Source: Achromobacter insolitus (GTDB lineage Bacteria; Pseudomonadota; Gammaproteobacteria; Burkholderiales; Burkholderiaceae_B). From it: DNA of 64,000 nucleotides. A model generated the notes under the pieces. The model searched no databases and was not told the DNA's origin. It saw nothing but the letters and a program-made list of their open reading frames with translations. Position numbers and translations under genes: made by a program. Of this stretch, positions 19,266 through 27,187 are shown in pieces. Location: assembly GCF_002209555.1 (NCBI RefSeq), contig NZ_NJIF01000002.1, positions 930,001-994,000 of the forward strand, written 5' to 3'. Every line of letters starts with the position of its first letter. The stretch's first letter is position 1.

Positions 19266-19883
19266 ATGGTCATGCAGCGCCGTCGTCTTCCTCCGGCAGT
19301 GCGCGTCGGGCAGATCCTCGACGCCGCGCTCCAGGAGTTCTCGCAGGCGGGCTATGCCGGCGCCAGGATGGATGACATCGCGCTGCGGGCAGGCCTGTCC
19401 AAGGGCGGACTCTATGCGCATTTCGACAGCAAGGAAGCCGTCTTCGAAGCCCTGCTGGCGCGCCACCTGAGTCCCTCGCGACTCGATATCGAGGCCGTGG
19501 TGGATGGCGCGCAGTCGCCGCGCCATCTGGCCGAGCGCATCGTCAACCATCTGTACGTCAGCCTGGGCAATCCGGCCATGATCAGCACCATGCGGCTGCT
19601 GCTGGCCGAAAGCGGCCGCGTCCCCCATCTGGCCGCGCGCTGGCGGCAGGAGACCGCCGAAGCGCATCAGGCCGACATCGCGCGGCTTCTGGAGCGCGCG
19701 CGGGCTCGCGGCCTATGCGCCGACTGCGTGGCGCTCAAGCACCCCTGGCTGCTGCTGTCGCCCATCGTCCATACCCTGGTCATGTCCGTGCTGCTGGGGC
19801 CAGGCGAACGCCTTGATCTGCCCGAGCGGCGGCAGGCGCATGTGGCGCTTATCTGCGAACTGCTGCGCGCAGGGCCCGCGTGA
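19266..19883 (+). CDS. TetR-family transcriptional repressor
   Basis: The product of about 205 residues has a TetR N-terminal helix-turn-helix (residues about 8-55: ILDAALQEFSQAGYAGARMD, then GLSKGGLYAHFDSKEAVFEAL). The C-terminal ligand domain has the TetR_C_6-like run HPWLLLSPIVHTLVMSVLLG. The ATG at 19266 has AGGAG seven bases upstream, so it is preferred over 19248 and 19272. It is divergent from the tripartite efflux operon, in the same arrangement as CecR (YbiH) beside ybhGFSR in E. coli. It is probably the local repressor, relieved by a pump substrate. Confidence 0.9.
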   Translation: MVMQRRRLPPAVRVGQILDAALQEFSQAGYAGARMDDIALRAGLSKGGLYAHFDSKEAVFEALLARHLSPSRLDIEAVVDGAQSPRHLAERIVNHLYVSLGNPAMISTMRLLLAESGRVPHLAARWRQETAEAHQADIARLLERARARGLCADCVALKHPWLLLSPIVHTLVMSVLLGPGERLDLPERRQAHVALICELLRAGPA

Positions 19884-19979
19884 CGCACGCGCGCAGAGTT
19901 CCTTGACGCTGCGCCCGCCTTGGTGTCCTATCCAGGTTGGTCGCGTGGCGGCCATGCACGACCTACACGGCGAGGTGAC

Positions 19980-21563
19980 ATGGCGACATCGGGAGTGACG
20001 AGCGGCGCATCGCCCTGGCGTTATCTGCCAGTGGCACTGGCATTGGTTATTCCCATCCTGGCCTGTGTGGGCTGGACCTGGCTTCAGGCTCACAACGAGC
20101 AGCGGCTCGCCGGTGAAACGGCCGCGCGCATCGTGCGCGCCCAGACCCAGAACATTCTTTCACAATCGCGGGACATGCTGGGGCGGGTTGCGGAGCTTGC
20201 TGGCAAGCCGTGCGCCGAGGTGCTGCCGGCGTTGCAGCGCTGGGGCACGCTGAACCCGTATTTCCGCTCACTGGTCCTGGTCCGCGACAAGCGCGTCTAT
20301 TGTTCATCGGCCGTGGGGCCGGTGGATGCCTCGCTCGACGATTTCAGCAAATGGAAACTCAATGTCGTCTCGGAGTACTGGGAGATCTCAGTGGCCGGCA
20401 CGTCCCTGGCGCCGGAGCGCCCGGCCATCCTGATGGGCAAGTCCGGTGCTGACGGCCGCGGCGGCATCATTGTGGTGGACGGCCGTTATGTGCAGGACCT
20501 GTTGAATGCCGTTGCCACCATGGACGACCTGCAGCTGGAATTGGTCGTGGGCAGGAACGGCGCGCCTATCCGCAGCGACTCGTGGGGCGGCTCGGCAGCG
20601 CGCGCCGTCCCGTTGCGACACGAGAAAACGGACCAGGCCGGGGCGGGAGGGATCAGGGTCAATGTCCTGGCTCCGCCGGAGATCCTGGTGCTCGCGTGGT
20701 CGCGGTCCATGGCGACGTATCTGCCGGTCGCCCTGCTGCTCGGGTTCGGGCTGGCCGTGGGCACGCATCGTTTGCAGGTCAGCAGGCGATCATTCAAGGA
20801 GCAGTTGCGTCGCGCCATCCTCGCGGACGAGTTCCTGGTGCACTACCAACCCGTATATGGGCAGGCCACGGGCCGTTGCGAGGGCGTGGAGGCGCTCATG
20901 CGCTGGGAGCGGCCAGGTATCGGGCCGGTGCGCCCGGACGTCTTCATTGCCGCGGCCGAGGCCGAGGGCATGATCATTCCCCTGACCCAGCATCTGCTGG
21001 CGTTGATCGAACGCGACATGCGCGCCTGGCCCACGCCGCCGGATTTTCATATCGGCGTGAACATCGCGGCCGAGCATCTGTCCAGCGTGGAACTGCTGTC
21101 CGATGTGCAGGCCTTTGCTGTCAAGGTCGCGGCCAGGCGGCCGCTGGTGGTGCTGGAAATAACCGAGCGCAGCCTGATCACGGACAATGGCCAGGCGCGT
21201 CGCAATATCGACGCCTTGCGCGCCCAGGGCGTGCGCGTGGCCATCGATGACTTCGGCACGGGCCATTGTTCGCTGTCGTATCTGCAGAAGTTCCCGGTGG
21301 ATTACCTGAAAGTCGATCAGGGTTTCGTCCAGGCCATCGGGCCTGCGGGCGAAGAGGCGCCGGTGCTGGACGCCATTATTACGCTGTCGCACCGCCTGGG
21401 ACTGGCGGTGGTGGCGGAGGGCGTGGAAACGCCGTATCAGTTCGACTACCTCAAGGCGCGCGGCGTGGCGTTCATCCAGGGCTATCTGTTCGCGCGGCCC
21501 ATGCCGTCTGCCGAGTTCGTGCGCTGGTACGCCGGCCATGAGCAACCGGGCGCCGCGGCTTAG
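19980..21563 (+). CDS. CSS-motif EAL phosphodiesterase (c-di-GMP)
   Basis: The 527-residue protein has a membrane helix (about residues 14-34), a periplasmic CSS domain with KPCAEV and VYCSSAVG, a second helix (about 235-255) and a cytoplasmic EAL domain (about 270-520). The EAL core is intact: EALMRW, VNIAAEHLSS, EITERSLI, DDFGTGHCSLSYL, KVDQGFV and EGVETPYQ. In this family periplasmic thiol redox state controls c-di-GMP hydrolysis, through DsbA/DsbB in E. coli PdeC and relatives. The ATG at 19980 is preferred because GAGGTG precedes it. It should lower c-di-GMP in response to envelope signals. Confidence 0.92.
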   Translation: MATSGVTSGASPWRYLPVALALVIPILACVGWTWLQAHNEQRLAGETAARIVRAQTQNILSQSRDMLGRVAELAGKPCAEVLPALQRWGTLNPYFRSLVLVRDKRVYCSSAVGPVDASLDDFSKWKLNVVSEYWEISVAGTSLAPERPAILMGKSGADGRGGIIVVDGRYVQDLLNAVATMDDLQLELVVGRNGAPIRSDSWGGSAARAVPLRHEKTDQAGAGGIRVNVLAPPEILVLAWSRSMATYLPVALLLGFGLAVGTHRLQVSRRSFKEQLRRAILADEFLVHYQPVYGQATGRCEGVEALMRWERPGIGPVRPDVFIAAAEAEGMIIPLTQHLLALIERDMRAWPTPPDFHIGVNIAAEHLSSVELLSDVQAFAVKVAARRPLVVLEITERSLITDNGQARRNIDALRAQGVRVAIDDFGTGHCSLSYLQKFPVDYLKVDQGFVQAIGPAGEEAPVLDAIITLSHRLGLAVVAEGVETPYQFDYLKARGVAFIQGYLFARPMPSAEFVRWYAGHEQPGAAA

Positions 21564-21566
21564 TCT

Positions 21567-22778
21567 TCAGGCGTTTTTTCCGCTCGGGGTGGCCTTGGCG
21601 AAGAACAGATCGGTGATGCTCTGGCTGTCCATGGGTTCGCCGTTGATGGCGCGGGCCAGCAATTCGGCGCCCAGCAGCTGCACCGAGAACACCAGGTCGG
21701 GATTGACCCGGCGGATCTTCTCCAGGTGCTTGCTGGTGTTGACGAGCGCGACAGTCTTGGCGCCGTCTTCTCCGGCCGCTTCCTTCGCGGCCAGCACGAT
21801 GAACGCGTTTTCCGCGTCGTCATCGCGCAGCGCCAGCACATAACGGGCGCGCGTCACGCCCGCGTTGTGCAGCACTTCCACGCTGGAGGGGTCGCCTTCG
21901 ATCAAGTCTGTGGCTGCGGGATATTCCTGCGGCACGCCGGCAGGCACGATGACGGTGACTTCGTCGCCGCGCCGGCGCAAACCGTCGTAGACGCTCATGG
22001 CCAGGGGCGTCGCGCCCGCGATGATGATGTGATTTTTGCGCATGGCGGTGGAGAACCTGCCTTTGACCAGCCGTTTCAGATTGCCGCCGATCACCGGTCC
22101 GGCGATCGCGCTGATGGAGGTGGCGAAGATAGTGATGCCGAGAATGATAATCGACGCGGTGAAGAGCCGCGCGGTCCCGGTGTGCGGGGTGATGTCACCG
22201 TAGCCCACCGTGGACATGGACACGATGGAAAAGTACAGCGCGGTGGTGGCATCCGTGATGGGCGGGTTGAATTCATTGCCCAGGTAGAGCGTGCCGAAGA
22301 CCGCATAGATCAGCAAGGAAAGCATGCTGACCAGGGCGAACAAGGAGCCCGCGGTGACGCTGGCGCGGTCGAAGCGGCGCCAATAGGCGATCAGCGCGAT
22401 GACGAGAACCAGCGTATAGATCCCCAGGCCGGCGCGGCCGCTGTCGCCCATGATGGCGAATGTGCCGACACCGATAAGCAGCACCAGCGAAAACGCCCAC
22501 GCGATGCGGGCCTTGAGGATCAGCCCGAGCGCAATGACCTGCAGTCCCACGCCCAGCACCAGGCGCGGTATTTCCAGCAGGCCGACCACGCGCATCACCT
22601 CGTGCCAGTTGTCGATGGCAAGCCAGAAACCATATTCGCGCGCGCGGACCTCGCGCAGCACGGGGTGCATGAAAGCATATCCGTCCAGGGCCACCAGGAT
22701 GGCCAGGCACCAGTTGGGCGGAAAGAGTGCCAGCACCTTCCGGAGTCGGCGCGCGAGGGGAACGGGCAGTGTGGGCAT
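21567..22778 (-). CDS. kch: Voltage-gated potassium channel (Kch-like) with RCK domain
   Basis: The 403-residue protein has several N-terminal membrane helices, a pore with the selectivity filter TVGYGD (in SIVSMSTVGYGDITPHTG), and a cytoplasmic RCK/TrkA-N domain (about residues 250-385) starting KNHIIIAGATPLAMSVYDGL. The RCK nucleotide motif is altered from the usual GxGxxG (here GATPLA). E. coli Kch has the same layout and similar length (417). It ends 3 bp from the convergent EAL gene. An ATTGTA at 22817-22822 reads TACAAT on the minus strand and could be its -10 element. Confidence 0.88.
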   Translation of the reverse strand: MPTLPVPLARRLRKVLALFPPNWCLAILVALDGYAFMHPVLREVRAREYGFWLAIDNWHEVMRVVGLLEIPRLVLGVGLQVIALGLILKARIAWAFSLVLLIGVGTFAIMGDSGRAGLGIYTLVLVIALIAYWRRFDRASVTAGSLFALVSMLSLLIYAVFGTLYLGNEFNPPITDATTALYFSIVSMSTVGYGDITPHTGTARLFTASIIILGITIFATSISAIAGPVIGGNLKRLVKGRFSTAMRKNHIIIAGATPLAMSVYDGLRRRGDEVTVIVPAGVPQEYPAATDLIEGDPSSVEVLHNAGVTRARYVLALRDDDAENAFIVLAAKEAAGEDGAKTVALVNTSKHLEKIRRVNPDLVFSVQLLGAELLARAINGEPMDSQSITDLFFAKATPSGKNA

Positions 22779-23079
22779 GAGGTTTGGCGGGAACGCGTCC
22801 CAAGTCCTTTGCCGGCATTGTAGGGGGCATGCCGCCCTATACCATTTATGTATGGAAGGCTATCAACAAAGAATTACTGCATTCCTGCCCGAGGTCCTAA
22901 ACTTCTTGCATCACGCGGCTATCCATACGGAACGCCGCTGATAAGGGCGGGACGCCCGCTGTTTTACCTGGCGGACGAATCGCTCGGCGTTGATCACGTC
23001 GCAGCCTGTGCAGGGACTAGAGACCCCGCTCGGGTTCAACGGTCTGACCGTACGTGAGCAGTATGAGGCACGAATGTTG

Positions 23080-23186
23080 GAATCGCGTGATCCAGGTAGT
23101 AGGCATCAGTGCCGGCTGATGACTCCAGGTTCACGTGTTGTTTTAGCGCGGCGTCTTAACCTTTCGAGGCAGCGCCGCGTTTTTTT
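23080..23186 (+). ncRNA. Possible small RNA ending at an orphan terminator
   Basis: The plus-strand terminator at 23147-23186 has no gene in front of it on that strand; the nearest upstream plus gene ended at 21563 and kch is antiparallel. The hairpin CATCAG-TGCCGG-CTGATG just before it suggests a short structured transcript. The 5' end given is arbitrary, and no clear promoter was found. Confidence 0.3.
23147..23186 (+). terminator. Rho-independent terminator, plus strand
   Basis: CGCGGCG (23147-23153) pairs with CGCCGCG (23173-23179) around a 19-base loop and is followed at once by seven T's. The minus strand has no T-run after the stem, so it does not serve the convergent response regulator gene. 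Confidence 0.75.
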
Positions 23187-23219
23187 CGTCCGGCTGCCGG
23201 GCCCGTTGCGGGCCAGGCG

Positions 23220-24035
23220 TCAATTGGACGCGCTCGCGTCCGCCGTCTCGCGGCGCCAGTCGTCCTGGGCCTCCTGCCGGCTCTCTTCCCCCGTTACCCG
23301 AAAATCCAGGTCCAGCGTGATATCCGCTGCGAACATGTAGCCCCAGCCATGCACGGCGCGGATCGGCAACGTCATCTGGTTGGCCGCCGCCTTGCGCCGC
23401 AAGCGGCTGATCATGACGTCCACGAAGCGACGCCGCGTGATGCCGCTATCGGCCTCGTCCGAGCCGTCCGCGTAAAAGGCATCGCGGCTGACCTTGCGGT
23501 CGGGGGCGTTCACCAGCCGCGACAGGAAGTCGCGTTCGCCTGTGGTCAGCCCGAGAGTCCGGCCCGAAGGGCTGATGAGCGTCCAGCCTTTGTTCGTCAG
23601 GCGCCAGGTTTCATGCATGGGGTCATCCGCGGAGTGCCCGTCGGACGCCGCATCGGTGCCATCCAGGCCTACCGCGCGTCGCACCAGCGCCTGCAGCGCC
23701 GCCGCCAGTTCCAGTCCGGATACATCCGGCGGCAGGCACGCGTCCGCGCCGCATAGCAGCGTGCGGATGCGGCTTTCCGCATCGGTGAAGGCGGCGATCG
23801 CGACGATGCCCAGGCTGCGATCCACCGCGCGCAGACGGACCGCGGCGTTGTGGATGTCTGGCAAGGGCGCCTTCAGCACTACCAGCGGGCTGGGGTGATG
23901 GGAGTATCTGTCATAGACGTCCGCCAGATCGTGGCAGCGGCGGACGTTGAAGCCCAGGTGCGACAAGGCTTCGATGAGTCCTGCGTGCCTGGCGCCGTCA
24001 TGGACCAGAAAAATGACATCCAGCGTGTTGTTCAT
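23220..24035 (-). CDS. OmpR-type response regulator with degenerate receiver
   Basis: The product of 271 residues has a receiver-like N-terminal domain (1 to about 120) and an OmpR-type winged helix (about 140-245, LTTGERDFLSRLVNAPDRKV and AVHGWGYMFAADI). The usual phospho-acceptor Asp is replaced by Lys55 (LVVLKAPLPDIHN), and the late conserved Lys is Pro (GADACLPPD), so phosphorylation is unlikely. The ATG at 24035 has GGAAG 6 bases upstream; a TTG at 24047 could add four residues. No histidine kinase gene is adjacent. It probably acts as an orphan, phosphorylation-independent regulator. Confidence 0.82.
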   Translation of the reverse strand: MNNTLDVIFLVHDGARHAGLIEALSHLGFNVRRCHDLADVYDRYSHHPSPLVVLKAPLPDIHNAAVRLRAVDRSLGIVAIAAFTDAESRIRTLLCGADACLPPDVSGLELAAALQALVRRAVGLDGTDAASDGHSADDPMHETWRLTNKGWTLISPSGRTLGLTTGERDFLSRLVNAPDRKVSRDAFYADGSDEADSGITRRRFVDVMISRLRRKAAANQMTLPIRAVHGWGYMFAADITLDLDFRVTGEESRQEAQDDWRRETADASASN

Positions 24036-24238
24036 TGATGCTTCCAATGGGGGGCAGGGTATGGCCGCTGTGCCTGATGCCTAGGCGTGGCGTTGCGTGT
24101 CATGCCCCTCTCCCCGTGCTGCGCGCCATGACGCGAGAGCGCCGGACGGTGTTGTTCGGATGGGCGCGTGGCCGGGGGTTGTGCCCCTGGTTCATGCCTT
24201 CGCCGATGGCCGCCCATGCTTCGATGCTGCTTGGAAGT

Positions 24239-24276
24239 CACGCCCGTGTTTCATTTGAACACGGGCGTGTTTTTTT
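24239..24276 (+). terminator. Strong Rho-independent terminator, plus strand
   Basis: CACGCCCGTGTT (24239-24250) pairs perfectly with AACACGGGCGTG (24258-24269), a 12-bp stem with a 7-base loop, followed by seven T's. No plus-strand gene precedes it within 2.6 kb; the interval 24036-24238 has only weak open frames. It may end a small RNA transcribed divergently from the regulator gene, or be a relic. Confidence 0.85.
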
Positions 24277-24286
24277 GTGAAGATAC

Positions 24287-24316
24287 GTTTCTGTAGTTTC
24301 TGACAGTAACAGAAAC
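24287..24316. promoter_or_regulatory. Inverted repeat GTTTCTGT/ACAGAAAC, possible operator
   Basis: GTTTCTGT (24287-24294) and ACAGAAAC (24309-24316) are perfect inverse complements, and a second GTTTCTG (24296-24302) gives a tighter dyad with the same right arm. The direct plus inverted layout looks like a protein-binding site. It lies in the gap upstream of the XRE gene. Confidence 0.4.
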
Positions 24317-24382
24317 CCTGGGCAGGGCGCCATGGAAACACTTGAAATCTTGTCCGTTTCGATGTTTCCGCCGTGGAACCAT

Positions 24383-24399
24383 TATGTATCGCCGATACA
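24383..24399. promoter_or_regulatory. 17-bp palindrome in the gap upstream of the XRE regulator
   Basis: ATGTATCG-C-CGATACAT is a perfect palindrome with a single central base. It lies in an AT-rich stretch about 300 bp upstream of the XRE gene. The remainder of the gap up to 24698 is AT-rich near the gene and holds no other feature I can support. Confidence 0.45.
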
Positions 24400-24698
24400 T
24401 TATTTTCGATTTTGAATACTTCAAACGCCATAAACTTGCGCAGGTTTTTCACCTCGGGGGGCGTTCAGGCGCCCGCGCCGACAGCCGCGCAGCAATGCTG
24501 GCGCGGAAATGCAAGTCAATGATAGATATGATTTTTTCCGTGGCGTGGCAGCGCGGCGCCACGAGCTTTTCCCACATGCGGCGCATGTGTTGGCAGCCAG
24601 TTGACGCGATTTGAGGATTAGCCCGGCAATCGTGGGCGTAATCCGTTTATTTGGCGTCAGTCTTGAGATGTTTTAATCAAATAAATAAATTCTTATTA

Positions 24699-25094
24699 AT
24701 GTCTCGGGTTGATCGATTGGACACGTTTAGCCATCGTCTGCGCAACGCAAGAATGCTTCAGGGATGGACTCAAAAGGACTTGGCGGCCGCGAGCAACCTG
24801 TCGCAAAGCGCTATCGGCAACTACGAAAGCGGGCAGCGCCGCAGGCCGTCGAGCGATGCGCTTATCAAGCTGACCCGGGCCTTGTGCGTTAATCCCATGT
24901 GGCTCAGCACCGGCGAAGGGCCGATGCTGAATCCGGGTCCCGACGGTGCCCAGTCCGGGACTGAGCACGCGGGGCTGCCTGCCGCCTGGCCTTTCGAATC
25001 CGTCTCCTACGCCACCTATGCCCGCCTGAGCTCGCAGGAAAAACGGCAGATCGAACAAGTGCTGGCCGCCTACATCAAGGCGCGCGGCGAATAG
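24699..25094 (+). CDS. XRE-family helix-turn-helix regulator
   Basis: The 131-residue protein has a Cro/cI-type helix-turn-helix at residues about 12-70 (LRNARMLQGWTQKDLAAASN, then LSQSAIGNYESGQRRRP) and a C-terminal segment without recognised domain. The phrase NPMWLSTGEGPM after the HTH is common in phage-derived regulators of this class. The ATG at 24699 has no good Shine-Dalgarno sequence, but the HTH starts soon after; the region just upstream is unusually AT-rich for this genome. It overlaps the end of the convergent acyltransferase gene by 20 bp. Targets are unknown. Confidence 0.82.
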   Translation: MSRVDRLDTFSHRLRNARMLQGWTQKDLAAASNLSQSAIGNYESGQRRRPSSDALIKLTRALCVNPMWLSTGEGPMLNPGPDGAQSGTEHAGLPAAWPFESVSYATYARLSSQEKRQIEQVLAAYIKARGE

Positions 25095-26223
25095 ATCCCA
25101 GAGGTTGCGCGGGCGCGCTGGCGGGACGCCGCCGGGCGTCGGCGGCGGGCGCCAGCGCCTCGTCGTCGGTGCGCAGGCGGCTGCGCAGGCGTTCCACGGG
25201 ATCGGCGATCACACTATTGAGCAGGGCCGAGAACGCAATGGTGCTCGTGATAACCAGGGCCGAGAACAGCAGCGGCTGGTCTAGGTGCGCGTCTTCAAGC
25301 ATCCACGTGAAGAACATGATCACCAGCGAGTGGCAGATATAGATCGGGTAGCTCAATTCGCCGATCGCCTTGTCCAGCCTGTGGCGCGACTGAAACAGGA
25401 AGGCCAGCGGCAGCAGCGCCGCGAACAGCAGCACCGCCAGGCCGTCGCGTATGTTGTGGTTCATGGCGATCGAGAAATGCAGCACACAGTACGCTGCGAG
25501 GACCGCAGTGCCGATCTCGGGCAGGCGCGTGATGCGCTGCGTCCAGGCCTTGTAGCGCGGCAACAGCACCTGGTGCGACAGCGAACCAAGCAGGAACAGC
25601 GCCAGCTCCGTCGGAAAGAACCGGTAGGTCCATGGATCGCTCAAGCCGACACCGCTGGCGATCAACACGCCGCGCAGCGCCAGCGATGCGGCCAGCAAGG
25701 CGAGCAGCCTGCGCGGTGAGCCGAGGATGAAGGGCGCAACCAGGTAGAAACTCATTTCCACGCCCAGCGTCCAGGCCTGAGGCACCAGCAAGCCCTCATA
25801 GAGCGGTACTTCGCTGTGCGCGAAGCTGCCCGTGAACTTCAGCGCGGAATGCTCGATGCCGAAGAACATGAGCCAGTCCTGGCCCATGATGAAAATATTG
25901 GAAAGCACCAGGAACAGCTCGGCGCTGAAGGGCAGGGCGTCGTAGATGCGGAAGAACGCGCCGCCGCTCATCACGTGGGCCGCAAGCGTCAGCCCCGCAA
26001 CGGCCAGGTAGATCGGAAACAGGCGCAGGAAGCGGTTCGCGTAGAACTTGCCCACCGCGCCTTGGTAGTGATCGGTGGCGGTGAGCACGTAGGAAATCAG
26101 GAATCCCGAAATGACGTAGAACAGTTGTACCGCGAGGCGGCCTCCCACCAGATGATCTGTGTTGCCCCCGCCCAAGTGGTCCAGCACTACCGACAATGCC
26201 AACAACGTTCTCAGAAAGCCCAT
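25075..26223 (-). CDS. Acyltransferase family 3 membrane protein (OafA-like)
   Basis: The 382-residue integral membrane protein starts MGFLRTLLALSVVLDHLGGG, with the conserved H in the first helix, and carries YANRFLRLFPIYLAVAG and WTLGVEMSFYLVAPF, the diagnostic acyltransferase-3 motifs. About ten hydrophobic helices follow. These enzymes transfer acetyl or other acyl groups to sugars of lipopolysaccharide, capsule or antibiotics from the inner membrane. The frame is open upstream to 26988, but that part is arginine-rich and non-membrane, so the start at 26223 is used. No sugar-biosynthesis genes are adjacent, so the acceptor is unknown. Confidence 0.88.
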   Translation of the reverse strand: MGFLRTLLALSVVLDHLGGGNTDHLVGGRLAVQLFYVISGFLISYVLTATDHYQGAVGKFYANRFLRLFPIYLAVAGLTLAAHVMSGGAFFRIYDALPFSAELFLVLSNIFIMGQDWLMFFGIEHSALKFTGSFAHSEVPLYEGLLVPQAWTLGVEMSFYLVAPFILGSPRRLLALLAASLALRGVLIASGVGLSDPWTYRFFPTELALFLLGSLSHQVLLPRYKAWTQRITRLPEIGTAVLAAYCVLHFSIAMNHNIRDGLAVLLFAALLPLAFLFQSRHRLDKAIGELSYPIYICHSLVIMFFTWMLEDAHLDQPLLFSALVITSTIAFSALLNSVIADPVERLRSRLRTDDEALAPAADARRRPASAPAQPLGSIRRAP

Positions 26224-26526
26224 CGCCGTGTCTCCCCGGATTGATCTTTTTCTTGGCCCCAGAGGGGGCCGGACACCTGCGCCTGCGGTCGTTGCAATCG
26301 GTTCCCGTGCCCCGCGTGCCGGCTTGACCAGGGTGACGATCTGTACTGATTCTGCGCGTCGGCGTGCAGCGCCGCCATGGGGCTTTCGATGCAGCAAGGC
26401 CATGCAATTGGAGCGTGGCGGCCGCATGCCGTGCTGCTTTTGGATACCGCTTATGGGCTTAGGACATGCATGCGCGGCCGCAAGGCCGGTTACAGTCGGG
26501 GTATGGAAATTGATGGAGTTCCGTAC
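26224..26526. other. Divergent intergenic region, 303 bp
   Basis: This separates the acyltransferase and the first META-domain gene. The only structure I see is a GC-rich dyad (GGCCCC-AGA-GGGGGCC, near 26254-26270) without a following T-run on the plus strand, in the 5' leader of the acyltransferase gene. No gene is evident. Confidence 0.4.
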
Positions 26527-27057
26527 ATGCCTAAGCTCTTGTCCACGCGTAGCCGTTTGTTTGGCCTGGCTCTGCTTGCCGCGGCCCTGGCCGGTTGCGC
26601 CGGATCCACGGGTGGCGCGCGTCCGCAAGGCGCCGCCGCGGCCAACGCTGCCAGCAGCGCGGATTCGCTGGCTCAGACCAGCTGGGAACTGGTGCGCTGG
26701 ACGCAAGCGGGCGGCGCGCTGCGCGACATCCCGCATGGCGACAACGGCGAGCCTGTGCGCCTGACGTTCCTGGCGCAAGGCAAGCAGTACCGCGTCAATG
26801 GTTTTTCCGGATGCAACCGCTACATGGGCACCTACAAGCTCGACAGCGGCAAGCTTTACATCGACGCGCCGGCCGCCACGCGCATGGCCTGCCCGGCGCC
26901 GGAGCGTGCCCGCCTGGAAGCGGATTATCTGCGCGGCCTGGCGTCGATCGACACTTTCTCGCTGGATAACGGCGGAGCGCCGCGGCACCTGACCTTCAAT
27001 CTGCGCGGCGGCGACGTGTTGGAATTCGAGCGGCGCCAGGACCCTCCTACTCCTTGA
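26527..27057 (+). CDS. META-domain lipoprotein
   Basis: The product of 176 residues has a lipoprotein signal peptide ending AAALAGC and one META domain (about residues 48-170): LAQTSWELVRWTQAGG, VNGFSGCNRYMGTYKLDSGK and TRMACPAPERARLEADYLRG. META domains occur in HslJ of E. coli, a heat-inducible protein linked to novobiocin resistance, and in secreted parasite proteins. The ATG at 26527 has GGAG 8 bases upstream. It is followed at 131 bp by a paralogue. It probably sits on the inner face of the outer membrane; function is unknown. Confidence 0.85.
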   Translation: MPKLLSTRSRLFGLALLAAALAGCAGSTGGARPQGAAAANAASSADSLAQTSWELVRWTQAGGALRDIPHGDNGEPVRLTFLAQGKQYRVNGFSGCNRYMGTYKLDSGKLYIDAPAATRMACPAPERARLEADYLRGLASIDTFSLDNGGAPRHLTFNLRGGDVLEFERRQDPPTP

Positions 27058-27187
27058 TCCGTAGGGCTTGACGCCTGTCCAAGCGTGTCAAGTCATGAAA
27101 AACGGTGCCGGGCCCGGCCTACAATGGCGCGGTCCGGCCCGCCGCCATGCGCGGGCGTGGCATTCCACGTTTTTTCGGGAGACTCTC

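Larger units (their letters stand above)
22779..23219. other. 441-bp gene-free region between kch and the response regulator
   Basis: No credible coding frame is present. The right half holds two plus-strand stem-loops, annotated separately: a 6-bp hairpin (CATCAG/CTGATG, 23104-23121) and a terminator (23147-23186). The left part serves as the kch promoter region. Confidence 0.6.

Noticed and set aside
23010..23050. tRNA-like T-arm sequence (GGGTTCAA)
   Set aside because: The rest of a cloverleaf, including an acceptor stem and CCA-side pairing, is missing.
24651..24698. Upstream TTG start for the XRE gene
   Set aside because: It adds an AT-rich-encoded extension without homologous character; ATG at 24699 places the helix-turn-helix normally.
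26224..26988. N-terminal extension of the acyltransferase
   Set aside because: The extra residues are Arg-rich and lack membrane character, and the family begins at MGFLRTLLAL.
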